From CAWUKT01 sp963923035 (GTDB lineage Bacteria; Bacteroidota; Bacteroidia; J057; JADKCL01), in NCBI GenBank assembly GCA_963923035.1, contig CAWUKT010000054.1, positions 1 to 47,743 of the forward strand: a stretch of 47,743 nucleotides of DNA, read 5' to 3'. A model generated the notes under the pieces. That model had not been told where the DNA came from, made no database searches, and saw only the letters and a program-made list of their open reading frames with translations. A program made the translations under genes and the position numbers. Below are positions 35,401 through 43,283 of the stretch, piece after piece. Every line of letters starts with the position of its first letter. Position 1 is the stretch's first letter.

Positions 35401-37832
35401 TCCTCCTCGTTTTGGCCTCCGTCACCGGAGAGGACATCGCGGGCCGCGGAGACGTCTTCCACAATAGGGAAGGAACTCAACTGGCCTTTCAGGTTGTCCC
35501 ACATGGCATTGGGGCCGCCCTGGAGCAGGGCCTGCACCGGCGCCACCGGATCCACGGTGATGCCACCGGGCAAGGCGACGTCCGTCGACATCATGTCGCC
35601 GAGGCTGTCCGCATCGACCCCGGAGGCTTCCAGCCCAAACCCGATCCAGCTTTCGGCGGAGAAGTCTTTGGGAAGGTCCAGGTCGGGATTGCCAAAGAAC
35701 CAGGTCGTGAAGACCTCGGACATGTTATCGCCGATGTTCTGGAAGTAGTTGGAGAAGGTCTCCTTGATGGTCTTGATGAGGTTTTTCGCGAACCCGATGG
35801 GATTCTTGACAATGTCGGCGACCACGCTCGCAAAGCGGGCGATTTCATCGATGATGGCATCTGCATTGGGGACGCCGAACATCTTGAACAATAGCCGCAG
35901 GGCGGGAATGCCCGCCACCAATACGAATTCGAGGAGAATCTCGCTCATCGTATTGAGGGCCCACTGGATCGCATCTTTGAATTCGTGAACGAGGGAGACG
36001 ATGGCTTCGCTGATGGCGTCGAGGGTTTTCTGAACCACTTCCTTGACGGCGGCGACCATCTGCTTGAAGGTGGTCTTCAGGTTCTCAATGGCCGAGTTGA
36101 TGGCATTGACGAACTTCTCCTTGATCGCGTTGAAGCTGTTTTTGATGTTGTTGGCCAGGGCCGTCAGCTTCTCCGTCAAGGTATTGACGAAGTTCTGGAT
36201 GGCATTCTTGGCCTTGTCAATGATGCCACTGACCTTGTCTTTCAGGCGGTTCCAGACCCCCTGGACAAAATTCTTGAGGCCGTCTACCAGCCCTTTGGCC
36301 CAGCCCACGAACTTGTCAGCGACCTTTTTGACGAATTTCTTGATCCGACGTCCGAATCTACGCCGGGCCTGGATGACGCTCCCGCCATTCTTCAACGCCT
36401 GAACCGGAGCTCCGTTTTCACTGACTTTCTTATTGTATTCGCCCTGGGCCTCCGTCTCGGCGTCGGCATAGGCATTTTGGATTTCCAAATTGGCGCCATC
36501 CAATTCACCTTGGATTTGCTGGTCAATGGTGGCCTTCTCTTTGAGGGCGTTGCTGTCAAACTCGAGCAGTTTGGCATCGTTTTCGCCCATCCACTCATTC
36601 CGGTAGCCTTCCACCTCGGCCATCATGGCGTCTTTTTGGGCTTGCTGTTCGGTTTTGAGGTTGGTGATGATGGTGCTGACTTCGGTTTCTCCCGCGGTTT
36701 GTTCGGTCTCCAGACCGGCCAGGTAGCTGTCCCGGGCCGCTTTTTCCTTGTCCATCAGGGGGGCGAACCGGGAGCGAACTTCGCTGTCGGTGGCTTCGGC
36801 CATGATGAAGGTTTGGGGAGTGGCTTGCATGGGAGGGAAAACCGGGCCTTCTGAATTGGTAAAGGCGGCCGCGCCTTCCATCGTCCCTTCCGCCGCTTCG
36901 GGGAACACATCCGTCTCTCCGAAGTCCTGGAGCATGGCGTCCTTGCTGTTGCGGTATTCGGGGAGGACTTCGTTACGTTTCGCGGTAATCTGGCTCTTGA
37001 CCTGGCTGGGATGCGCATTGCCTTCCAATTTGACGACTTCCCGGTCCCCCGCCGAAAGGTCAACTTCACCATTGCCGTCTCCGAGGTTTTGCTTGTTCGT
37101 TCCAACACGTTGGCCGGGAGGGCTCGCAGCATAGGAATCGAGAGAAGAGTTGGGGACCACAAATCCAGGTTCAGATGTTGGGGTAACTTTGGGGCTTGCC
37201 TGGGTGGTATCTCCCTCAACCTCGTTCAGGCCAACAGGTTGGGGGATGCTGGGGAAAAGTTCCTGGGCGCTTTCCTGATCGGCATTCCGCGCGGCCACAT
37301 AGCTGGCATTCGCCTGCATGAAGCCAGGGACCAACTGGTTGTGGGACAAGTTTCCAAGGTTCTGGACCAGGTCGCCCATATTGGTTCCGTTGGTCGATTT
37401 CATGCTCAAGCCAACGCTGGCCCCCTGAATTTGGGCCGAGTTGTCCAGGAGAGCGCCCTCATTGCCACCTCCGGTGGGATTGTCTCCGCCATCTGTTCCT
37501 CCAACTCCTGAACTCCCGCCGGGATTGATTTCATTCGCCCCGTTCAGGTCCGATTCTTCATCCACTTCCGGAATGTTGTGGGGAATTTCTACCGCTTCAA
37601 ATCCTGTTCCTGCCTGCTCTCCTGCTTCCTCTTTTTCCCCATCTCCCGCAACTGCACTCCGTTGGACTGGAGTCTCTCCTCCCAGGCTGAAAGGAGGCGG
37701 TGAGACGGGTGCAGCAAGGGGACCGGAGGATTCTGGTCCGCCCGGTTCGAGGGGATGCTGACCAAATTGGGATTCAGAATTTTCCTTCTTCTGAACTGCA
37801 GATTGCTTTCTTTCTTGAGACTGGCTTTCCAT
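32457..37832 (-). CDS. Giant eCIS-cargo-like protein (1791 residues), probable multi-domain effector
   Basis: No signal peptide. The N-terminal 300 residues are Ser/Gly/Pro/Glu-rich and disordered-looking, with the tag F48-S-L then P55-V-Q-R58, matching the toxin at 787. Residues about 350-475 are charged and coiled-coil-like. P476-VQA and V486-IQA precede an Arg-rich segment (490 on) and long amphipathic helices (to about 640). Around 885-1040 (LVNPAGGLAKAVKAIVDGI at 906) is a tape-measure-like helical stretch of the kind I recall in Bacteroidota injection-system cargo. A Lys-rich linker (about 1022-1055) leads to the C-terminal third, which holds a duplicated module: G1202-R...F-x-G-T-M-G-D-H1215 and G1505-R...F-T-G-S-T-M-G-A-H1519. 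The last 40 residues are Ser/Asp/Glu-rich and end in AKKKRKGKPKKG. No HExxH motif was seen, and no enzyme activity can be assigned. It stands alone on the minus strand between terminators. Confidence 0.6.
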   Translation of the reverse strand: MESQSQERKQSAVQKKENSESQFGQHPLEPGGPESSGPLAAPVSPPPFSLGGETPVQRSAVAGDGEKEEAGEQAGTGFEAVEIPHNIPEVDEESDLNGANEINPGGSSGVGGTDGGDNPTGGGNEGALLDNSAQIQGASVGLSMKSTNGTNMGDLVQNLGNLSHNQLVPGFMQANASYVAARNADQESAQELFPSIPQPVGLNEVEGDTTQASPKVTPTSEPGFVVPNSSLDSYAASPPGQRVGTNKQNLGDGNGEVDLSAGDREVVKLEGNAHPSQVKSQITAKRNEVLPEYRNSKDAMLQDFGETDVFPEAAEGTMEGAAAFTNSEGPVFPPMQATPQTFIMAEATDSEVRSRFAPLMDKEKAARDSYLAGLETEQTAGETEVSTIITNLKTEQQAQKDAMMAEVEGYRNEWMGENDAKLLEFDSNALKEKATIDQQIQGELDGANLEIQNAYADAETEAQGEYNKKVSENGAPVQALKNGGSVIQARRRFGRRIKKFVKKVADKFVGWAKGLVDGLKNFVQGVWNRLKDKVSGIIDKAKNAIQNFVNTLTEKLTALANNIKNSFNAIKEKFVNAINSAIENLKTTFKQMVAAVKEVVQKTLDAISEAIVSLVHEFKDAIQWALNTMSEILLEFVLVAGIPALRLLFKMFGVPNADAIIDEIARFASVVADIVKNPIGFAKNLIKTIKETFSNYFQNIGDNMSEVFTTWFFGNPDLDLPKDFSAESWIGFGLEASGVDADSLGDMMSTDVALPGGITVDPVAPVQALLQGGPNAMWDNLKGQLSSFPIVEDVSAARDVLSGDGGQNEEEASDEQVKAEVSQMGFDEFMVYAGEYLPAETMDDLNKAMGYYQQLVSGDIAGLVADMGAEMKEQLFNIPQMMKDMAIDWVMTDLLPQLPLLVATLVNPAGGLAKAVKAIVDGIMWCIENKDAIFRVIQTVYNAFNMIASGDIAGASAMITTGINQSIGLLLDLLMEVVVSSSPSKKFGKMVDDLSEKARKGFDTVIGKIKKAFQKFMDAIQKMLGKKKSEKKANAKKKDKGTDKEGDNENNNKVERDYKGDPIPTGEDLDKAIKRKKARLDGEEPIDSPFMGYGSSPDDKRKTYQVLQGVLDAYRKLEKFEENGSVEQEDVNKVADEIRGRHDVFSSFEAVRARKAKVQNFKLPEGESYWAWQWSASPTRTAIAAQALLNDDGTIRDIQISGRPPKAFGGTMGDHSSAFTVQKDAVRTAVLTKTVPDAITAMRKLAKSLEKAPGMLYKDNLDYSAGGPNQRSGHGYRLQTVWDELISLGVDFDPSRTPGTVGQGSAQPLFPIDVTVKGANLDADQNVDLLQRLICLFLEARELIPLSVVKTKDETEDTGKGHGESGARAVLLAYSPQKTTPNEDQVISAIMGLFDKGAVDLAVGASSSAKKNEMLPGSSGVGTASRDVFDDAWKQHLIWICKAYPNVRTIANKIGTYPTTHQPNKEEDNGAGNGTADNVTKARNDLGIMIILDSKQRVERMHSQGRSLSPFTGSTMGAHSVAWILHLDHVEAIIKRKSIPNAFTAIKDNLIPKVQQLINDKKQSQQAAAAATPSSGTKRNRPSRAGAFKGSYEEQEVKGTNRMDLKTIKSDLRKIIAKHIKPNPADATLAGLQELIAEIMAYTNLIEGVTKDKGGLNAGRNESGNRENLYNFEQKMKALRMSSPTPIKTEQDGVKLVRDNTTKAERSDLAVSIAKLQENPDPHMENFRDKILEEAYPWTYLTFVHILNKDLPDVEDESFSDDSMSDSESEDESDDDFAPAKKKRKGKPKKG

Positions 37833-38258
37833 TCGGCTGTTGACTTATTGTTGACATACGGGCAAAAAAGATTCTTCCCCTTGGTAAGGGGCTGAGAGCG
37901 GGATCACGGGTTGAGCGAACGGTAGAATCCCCGGCTGAAACCAGAGATATGCGGTTTAATGCCTCAGTGGGCGTACTTTTTCGTTTGAATTAGTCTGATC
38001 CAATAAATGTTTTGTACTCCTAACTAAACCGATATAAATCTAATCAAATATTCATTCTATTGGAAGACCATGTCCAATTTTAATTAGCCCTAAAGGTTAT
38101 GAAATTGTTAAAGCGGTGCTAAAGGGTTGGTTTGCTTGAGTTAGAGTCCCAATCCAGTTCTTCCATTTTTTTGTTGTCCCCGGAAATTAGTTTGAGTTGT
38201 TCCGAGTCCGATACTTTCCTGCTCTCAAACGATCAATTTGTCTGTCTTTTCCATTCCA
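37833..38258. other. Upstream region of the giant effector-like gene
   Basis: About 425 bp, AT-rich in its middle (38000-38110), without a convincing gene. Close to the start codon TGTTGAC occurs twice (37838-37844 and 37849-37855, 11-bp period). A hairpin CCCCTT/AAGGGG (37877-37882 with 37886-37891) follows; read on the minus strand it is trailed 7 nt later by a T-run, so it could be a weak attenuator in the leader. No exact TAnnTTTG was found on the minus strand here. Confidence 0.5.
37838..37855. promoter_or_regulatory. Tandem TGTTGAC direct repeats before the giant gene
   Basis: Two copies of TGTTGAC, 11 bp apart (about one helical turn), lie 6-23 bp upstream of the start codon. The spacing suggests a site for a regulator or a chance AT-rich repeat. 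Confidence 0.35.
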
Positions 38259-38570
38259 CTACTCCCAAACGGCCCCGCTGACCCAGTTCGCCACATAATT
38301 CACAAAGATGAAGGCAAAGGTGACATAGGCCGAATAGCGAATGATTTTCCCTTTTTGGGGATGACGACGGATCAAAAGGGCGATGATCAGCACCAAGGTG
38401 ATCAGAAGGGGGAAAAGTGGGGGATAATGGTGCCAGGCTTCCGCAAAATCGCCATTCAAAAGGGCGGTAAAGCTGCGTTGGGCTCCGCAGCCGGGACAAT
38501 CCAGCCCCGTATTGCTTTTCAGGATACAACTGCCCTGATTTTGTTCAAACCATTCTCCGAGCGCACTCAT
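38259..38570 (-). CDS. DUF2752 small membrane protein
   Basis: 103 residues. The family core is present as GLDCPGCGAQRSFTALLNGDF, followed by a short amphipathic helix with HHYPPLFP, then two hydrophobic helices (LLITLVLIIALLI and YVTFAFIFVNYVANW). DUF2752 proteins are common in Bacteroidota and actinobacteria; their role is unknown. The Cys-x2-Cys just after the first helix may bind metal. The start overlaps the stop of the upstream papain-like gene by 4 bp (ATGA), so they form a two-gene operon. Confidence 0.88.
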   Translation of the reverse strand: MSALGEWFEQNQGSCILKSNTGLDCPGCGAQRSFTALLNGDFAEAWHHYPPLFPLLITLVLIIALLIRRHPQKGKIIRYSAYVTFAFIFVNYVANWVSGAVWE

Positions 38571-39241
38571 GGCTGTATGATTGCATTACCTTCAATGCGC
38601 CGACGGGTCCGCCGCAGGTCCCGTTCCCAGCGCCGCCGTTCATTTCCTTCCCGGTACACCATTCTCCAGCCCTTCTCATCGGCCAGCTTCACCACCCGGT
38701 TCCGCAGTTTGCGGGGGAAGAAATATTTGCGCCACGTTCCCCAACGGGATCGCCGCTCAATGATCTCCATTTGTCCCAGAATCTCCGCCACCGAAGCCGC
38801 ACACCGCATCCCGAGGAAGGCGTAGTCGTAGGGAACGTCCTTGTAGTAACACGCGTGGAGATAGTCGATCTCCTGCATGGTTTTCTTGTCGACCGGAACG
38901 TACACGGTCAGGTACTGCTTCTCAACGGAATCCCGCCGGAAGGAAGAGAACTTTTCGTATTGGAAAAAGCTGTGCCGCCGTTTTTCGGAGCGGTGTCCAA
39001 AGATGTGAAAGCGGCCACTGGGCCCAAATCCGTATACCCCAATACTCGATCCCAGCGAGACGTGCCCACCGTGGATGCCCCCGAATAGCTTTTTCTCGCT
39101 TTTCTTGTAGCCTTTTCCCGGAACCGATCCATACAAGAAATGGACCCGCAAGGTATCCTGGGCCAACAGGTTGGGGGAGAGGTTGGAAAAAAGCGCAAGG
39201 AAGAACAGATAGGTGCGGATATGGCCTTTCAAAACATTCAT
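38567..39241 (-). CDS. Secreted protein with a permuted NlpC/P60 (papain-like) look
   Basis: 224 residues from ATG 39241; the frame also has a GTG at 39244. A signal peptide (about 1-28) ends LLAQ. The mature domain has GGIHGGHVSLG followed by VYGFGP, and later YDYAFLGMRCAASVAEIL. A His-containing strand before a Cys-containing helix is the order in circularly permuted NlpC/P60-type enzymes (YiiX/LRAT-like), so His in GGHVS and Cys in MRCAAS may be catalytic. Peptide or lipid hydrolysis is only inferred. The C-terminus is strongly Arg-rich. It is divergent from an SDR with about 40 bp between starts. Confidence 0.6.
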   Translation of the reverse strand: MNVLKGHIRTYLFFLALFSNLSPNLLAQDTLRVHFLYGSVPGKGYKKSEKKLFGGIHGGHVSLGSSIGVYGFGPSGRFHIFGHRSEKRRHSFFQYEKFSSFRRDSVEKQYLTVYVPVDKKTMQEIDYLHACYYKDVPYDYAFLGMRCAASVAEILGQMEIIERRSRWGTWRKYFFPRKLRNRVVKLADEKGWRMVYREGNERRRWERDLRRTRRRIEGNAIIQP

Positions 39242-39248
39242 CACGGGG

Positions 39249-39256
39249 CAAAGTTA
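39249..39256 (-). promoter_or_regulatory. -7 box TAACTTTG before the papain-like gene
   Basis: Exact TAnnTTTG on the minus strand, 7 nt before ATG 39241. Confidence 0.45.
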
Positions 39257-39285
39257 CCATAAGAAAGACCCAACCTCCTATTTAT

Positions 39286-39984
39286 ATGCAAAAAAATTAC
39301 TATTTGGTCGGCGGCTCGAAGGGAATTGGGGCAGAAATCGTGAAACGATTGAGTGAAGCGGGGCATTCGGTGACGGTGGCCTCCCGCCAAAGCCACGGAA
39401 TCGACCAGCTTCCCAACGTCACGCACCACGCGTACGACGCGACGGATCCGGCGGCGGAATTGCCCGGCATGCCGGGCGAACTGCATGGGCTGGCCTACCT
39501 GCCCGGCTCCATCAACTTGAAGCCGTTTACCCGGCTGACCGACGACGACTTTCGGGCCGATCTGGAGATCAACTTTTTGGGTGCGGTCCGCGCCATCCGA
39601 CAGGCCGTCCGGCCCCTGCGCAAGGCCAAGGGCGCTTCCGTGGTCCTGTTCAGTACCGTGGCGGTCGGGCGCGGAATGGGATTCCATTCCTCCATCTCCT
39701 CCGCCAAAGCCGCGGTCGAAGGCCTGACCCGCTCCCTGGCGGCCGAATACGCCAACGCCAAGGTCCGGTTCAATGCCGTCGCGCCCTCGCTCGTCGAGAC
39801 CGACCTGGCCAACGACTTGCTGTCCTCCGATCAGAAAAAAGAGAATGCTGACAAACGTCACCCATTGGGACGCTTCGGCCAGCCGCAGGACATTGCCGAG
39901 GCCGCCTGCTTCCTGTTGACCGATGCATCTAGCTGGGTCACAGGACAAATCATCGGAATTGATGGGGGACTCTCTCAAATTTGA
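39286..39984 (+). CDS. Atypical SDR-family protein lacking the catalytic tyrosine
   Basis: 232 residues. The Rossmann start YLVGGSKGIGAEIV is intact, as is Ser123 in LFSTVAV and Lys141 in SAKAAVEGLTRSLAAEYA. The position four residues before Lys141, normally the catalytic Tyr, is Ile137 (HSSISSAK). The substrate-binding PxxxxT is present as APSLVETDLAND, and the C-terminal AACFLLTDASSWVTGQIIGIDGG matches reductases of fatty-acid type. Other SDRs with this substitution exist to my recollection; the enzyme may use another acid, be a non-catalytic binder, or act on a different substrate class. It is followed by two hairpins. Confidence 0.85.
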   Translation: MQKNYYLVGGSKGIGAEIVKRLSEAGHSVTVASRQSHGIDQLPNVTHHAYDATDPAAELPGMPGELHGLAYLPGSINLKPFTRLTDDDFRADLEINFLGAVRAIRQAVRPLRKAKGASVVLFSTVAVGRGMGFHSSISSAKAAVEGLTRSLAAEYANAKVRFNAVAPSLVETDLANDLLSSDQKKENADKRHPLGRFGQPQDIAEAACFLLTDASSWVTGQIIGIDGGLSQI

Positions 39985-40007
39985 TAGGCTAACAATCATT
40001 AGCCTAT
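39984..40007. other. Perfect hairpin ATAGGCTAA/TTAGCCTAT after the SDR
   Basis: Nine-bp perfect arms with a 6-nt loop begin at the last base of the SDR stop codon. No T-run follows on the plus strand, so it is more likely an mRNA 3'-end stabiliser or a protein site than a terminator. Confidence 0.6.
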
Positions 40008-40025
40008 TACGGTCAAATTCTATTT

Positions 40026-40048
40026 AACGGCTCTCAGGAGCCGTTTTT
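40026..40048 (+). terminator. Intrinsic terminator after the SDR
   Basis: Stem AACGGCTC/GAGCCGTT (40026-40033 with 40038-40045), loop TCAG, leading into a run of T (40044-40048). It separates the SDR from the photolyase cassette. Confidence 0.85.
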
Positions 40049-40101
40049 CATTAACAAATAGCTCTGGTTACGGGTTGACTACGCATAAATCCCAGTACCA
40101 C

Positions 40102-41538
40102 ATGAGTTTCACAAGTATTGTTTGGTTCCGCAATGATCTCCGCCTCCACGACCACGAAGCCCTGGACGCCGCCTACGAAAATGGCCCCTCGATAGTGCCC
40201 GTCTACTGTATTGATCCGCGTTGGTGGGACAGTACCAGCTTTGGGTTTGCCAAGACCGGTGCTTTCCGGACCCAATTCCTGTTGGACGCCCTGCAAGACC
40301 TGCGCCAACGCCTTCAGACCAAGGGATCGGACCTCGTCATTCGCTTTGGCAAGCCGGAGGAGATTCTGCCGGAATTGGCGTTGGATGCCAATGCAGGAGC
40401 GGTCTATTTTCACCGGGAGTATGCGGACGAGGAGCGGAAAATCGAGCAAGCGGTCATCCATGCGCTGGAAGACGAGAACATCGAGTGGGAGGGGTACTGG
40501 GGAGGCGGTCTGTACCATCCGGATGACATGCCCATTTCGATCCGGCAAGTGCCGGATGTCTATACCCAGTTTCGGAAGAAAGTGGAGAAGTACAGCGATG
40601 TCCGGGATCTGTTTCCGGAGCCGCGGGGATTGAGGTTGCCGGAGGGAATCGAACCGGGCCGGATGCCGATGATGGAATCCTTTGGGCACCAGGCGCCCGC
40701 CAAAAGTGAACGGGGAGTGATGGAGTTTGTGGGGGGAGAAACGGCAGCGCTGGAGCGGTTGGAAGCCTACTGTGGCGTGGAAGGGCCGGGTCCGCTCAAG
40801 GCGTACAAGCATACGCGAAACGGATTGTTGGGAGCCGATTATTCCAGCAAATTTTCACCCTGGCTGGCTCAGGGAAGCCTTTCGCCCCGCATGATCTACT
40901 GGACCGTCAAGGAATACGAGCAGCAGGTCGTCAAGAATCAAAGTACCTACTGGCTGATTTTTGAATTGATCTGGAGGGACTATTTCCGGTATTGGGGCGC
41001 CAAGCACGGAACCCGCATCTTCCAGTGGGAGGGCGTCATGGGCGCGCAATACCGGATTTCGAGAAATGAGGAGGAACTGTTTCAGCTGTGGGCAAAAGGA
41101 AATACGGGAATTCCCTTTGTGGATGCGAATATGCGGGAGCTCAACGAAACGGGCTTTATGTCGAACCGTGGTCGGCAGAATGTAGCCTCCTTCCTGATCA
41201 ACGATTACAAAGTGGATTGGCGTCGTGGCGCTGAGTACTTTGAATCCTTGTTGATTGATTACGATGTGTACAGTAACTGGGGCAATTGGTGCTACGTCGC
41301 CGGCGTGGGAGCTGATCCGCGTCCCAATCGCTATTTCCATATCCTCCGTCAGGCGGAGCGCTACGACGAAAAAGGCCACTACGTGCGCCATTGGTTGCCC
41401 GAACTCAGCGGAGTTCCCACCAAAGAGGTCCACACCGTATTCCGCTTGCTTCCCGAGCAAAAAGAGCTCTACGGCGCCCAAAAATACCCCCAGCCGGCCC
41501 TCGTGCCAGACGAATGGAATGCCTTTCTGGCCCATTGA
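40102..41538 (+). CDS. DASH-type cryptochrome/photolyase
   Basis: 478 residues from ATG 40102 (a TTG at 40075 extends the frame but adds no family sequence). N-terminal antenna-binding domain: SIVWFRNDLRLHDHEAL; DASH-like TGAFRTQFLLDALQDLR and GGGLYHPDDMPI. The FAD domain has SSKFSPWLAQGSLSPRMIY, WLIFELIWRDYFRYWG, NTGIPFVDANMRELNETGFM, SNRGRQNVASFL and YDVYSNWGNWCYVAGVGADP. DASH proteins repair cyclobutane dimers mainly in single-stranded DNA and may signal blue light. It is the first of four co-directional genes dealing with light or oxidative damage. Confidence 0.95.
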   Translation: MSFTSIVWFRNDLRLHDHEALDAAYENGPSIVPVYCIDPRWWDSTSFGFAKTGAFRTQFLLDALQDLRQRLQTKGSDLVIRFGKPEEILPELALDANAGAVYFHREYADEERKIEQAVIHALEDENIEWEGYWGGGLYHPDDMPISIRQVPDVYTQFRKKVEKYSDVRDLFPEPRGLRLPEGIEPGRMPMMESFGHQAPAKSERGVMEFVGGETAALERLEAYCGVEGPGPLKAYKHTRNGLLGADYSSKFSPWLAQGSLSPRMIYWTVKEYEQQVVKNQSTYWLIFELIWRDYFRYWGAKHGTRIFQWEGVMGAQYRISRNEEELFQLWAKGNTGIPFVDANMRELNETGFMSNRGRQNVASFLINDYKVDWRRGAEYFESLLIDYDVYSNWGNWCYVAGVGADPRPNRYFHILRQAERYDEKGHYVRHWLPELSGVPTKEVHTVFRLLPEQKELYGAQKYPQPALVPDEWNAFLAH

Positions 41539-41557
41539 TTCTTAACCCAACCCCTGA

Positions 41558-43093
41558 ATGAAGACCCTGCGCCTGATCCTCGGCGATCAACTCAACCACC
41601 AGCACCCCTGGCTCAGCCATGTCCGGGAGGACGTCACCTATATCCTGGTGGAATCCCGCAGCGAGACCGATTATGTCCGCCACCACATCCAGAAGGTCTG
41701 CGCATTTTTCCTGGCCATGCGCCAGTTCGCCGAAGAGTTGCGAGCAGCAGGTCACCAGGTCATTTATATACGCCTGGATGACGACGGGAACCTCGGCGAT
41801 TTTCCCTCCACCCTCCAACCCATCCTGACCGCAGGGCAATACAACCGCTTCGAATACCAATTGCCCGATGAATACCGCCTGGACGAGGTCCTCAAGTTCT
41901 TTGCGGAGGAATTGGACATTCCAACCGAGGCGGTGGATACCCACCATTTTTTCACGGGTCGGGGAGCATTGGAAGAGTTTTTTCGGGGGAAAAAGACCTT
42001 TATCCTCGAGAATTTTTACCGGGACCTGAGGCGAAAGACGGGTTATTTGATGGAAGCAAGTGGTGAACCAGCCACGGGGAGATGGAATTATGATGAGGAG
42101 AACCGGAACAAATACAAAGGCAAGGAGGCGATTCCTGAGCCGCCCATCCGCACCCACGACGCGACGGAAGTGGTGGAGTTGTTGGGAAAAGAGGGGGTAA
42201 AAACAATTGGGCGGATTGAGGGAAATGAATTGAAATGGCCGGTGAGCAGGGGAGAGGGGCTGGAATTGTTGGCGTTTTTCTGCCACGAATTGCTGCCCCA
42301 ATTTGGGAAGTACCAGGACGCCATGACCCGCGAACATGCCTTCCTGTTCCATTCGCGCTTGTCTTTCCTGATGAATGTAAAACTGCTGAGCCCGGCGGAA
42401 GTGGTGGAAGCCGTGGAAAAGCAGTGGCAATCGGATCCGGAACGCTACGGAATCGCCCAGGTGGAGGGATTCATCCGCCAAATTCTCGGTTGGCGGGAAT
42501 ATATGCGGGGCGTGTATTGGGCCAAGATGCCCGATTACGCCACCCTCAACTATTTTGGCCACGATGCCAAACTGCCCGATTGGTTCTGGACCGGCGAGAC
42601 CAAAATGGAGTGCCTCCGCCACAGCATCGACCAATCGTTGGAGCATGCCTACGCCCACCACATCCAGCGCCTGATGGTCACCGGCAACTTCGCCCTCATG
42701 CTCGGCGTTGACCCGTCGGAAGTCGATGCCTGGTACCTCGGCATCTACATCGACGCTCTGGAATGGGTCGAGATCACGAATACCCGTGGCATGAGCCAAT
42801 TCGCGGATGGCGGCATCGTCGGCACGAAGCCCTACGTCGCCAGCGCGAACTACATGCATAAGATGAGCGATTACTGCAAGAATTGTGTGTATGACCGCAA
42901 GGAGAAGCTGGGCGCCTCCGCCTGCCCCCTGAACAGCCTCTATTGGGACTTTTATGCCCGCCACGAAGACAAACTCGGCCGCAATCCCCGCATTGGAATG
43001 ATGTACCGGACCTGGAAACGGTTTGGGGAGGAGCAACAGACGGAGATTCGGAAAAAAGCGGCCTGGATCAAAGAGAACATTGAGTCGCTGTGA
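41558..43093 (+). CDS. Iron-sulfur bacterial cryptochrome/(6-4) photolyase (PhrB-like)
   Basis: 511 residues. The start LRLILGDQLNHQHPWL is the signature of deoxyribodipyrimidine photolyase-related proteins. Four cysteines at 352 (MECLRH), 440 and 443 (YCKNCVYD) and 456 (SACPLNS) have spacings 88, 3 and 13, identical to the 4Fe-4S ligands C350, C438, C441 and C454 of Agrobacterium PhrB as I remember them. This supports repair of (6-4) photoproducts with FAD, an iron-sulfur cluster and a lumazine antenna. It follows the DASH gene with a 19-bp gap, and its stop overlaps the GTG of the DUF2256 gene. Confidence 0.95.
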   Translation: MKTLRLILGDQLNHQHPWLSHVREDVTYILVESRSETDYVRHHIQKVCAFFLAMRQFAEELRAAGHQVIYIRLDDDGNLGDFPSTLQPILTAGQYNRFEYQLPDEYRLDEVLKFFAEELDIPTEAVDTHHFFTGRGALEEFFRGKKTFILENFYRDLRRKTGYLMEASGEPATGRWNYDEENRNKYKGKEAIPEPPIRTHDATEVVELLGKEGVKTIGRIEGNELKWPVSRGEGLELLAFFCHELLPQFGKYQDAMTREHAFLFHSRLSFLMNVKLLSPAEVVEAVEKQWQSDPERYGIAQVEGFIRQILGWREYMRGVYWAKMPDYATLNYFGHDAKLPDWFWTGETKMECLRHSIDQSLEHAYAHHIQRLMVTGNFALMLGVDPSEVDAWYLGIYIDALEWVEITNTRGMSQFADGGIVGTKPYVASANYMHKMSDYCKNCVYDRKEKLGASACPLNSLYWDFYARHEDKLGRNPRIGMMYRTWKRFGEEQQTEIRKKAAWIKENIESL

Positions 43094-43251
43094 GGGGAGT
43101 CAAAAAACAACACCTGCCCGAAAAGGACTGTGTGACCTGTGGCCGTCCGTTTACTTGGCGGAAGAAGTGGGAAAAGAACTGGGAGGAGGTCAAATATTGC
43201 AGTGATCGGTGTCGCCGAGAACGAAAAAAGGCCGGAAACAAAGGAAAATAA
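43090..43251 (+). CDS. DUF2256 mini zinc-finger protein
   Basis: 53 residues, starting at GTG 43090, which overlaps the TGA of the photolyase gene (GTGA). The sequence LPEKDCVTCGRPFTWRKKW followed by VKYCSDRCRRERKKAG gives the four cysteines (CxxC...CxxxC) and the Trp-rich, Arg/Lys-rich body of DUF2256. The family is commonly found beside photolyase/cryptochrome genes and has no established function; a nucleic-acid-binding zinc knuckle is a natural inference. The gene is tightly coupled to PhrB. Confidence 0.92.
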   Translation: MRGVKKQHLPEKDCVTCGRPFTWRKKWEKNWEEVKYCSDRCRRERKKAGNKGK

Positions 43252-43283
43252 ACCAAGTCGCGCTTCAAGCGTTGTCAATTATA

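Noticed and set aside
37886..37950. Resemblance to a thiamine-pyrophosphate riboswitch (GGGGCTGAGAG)
   Set aside because: Only the CTGAGA-like word matches; the second conserved half and the stem order are missing, and the downstream gene has no link to thiamine.
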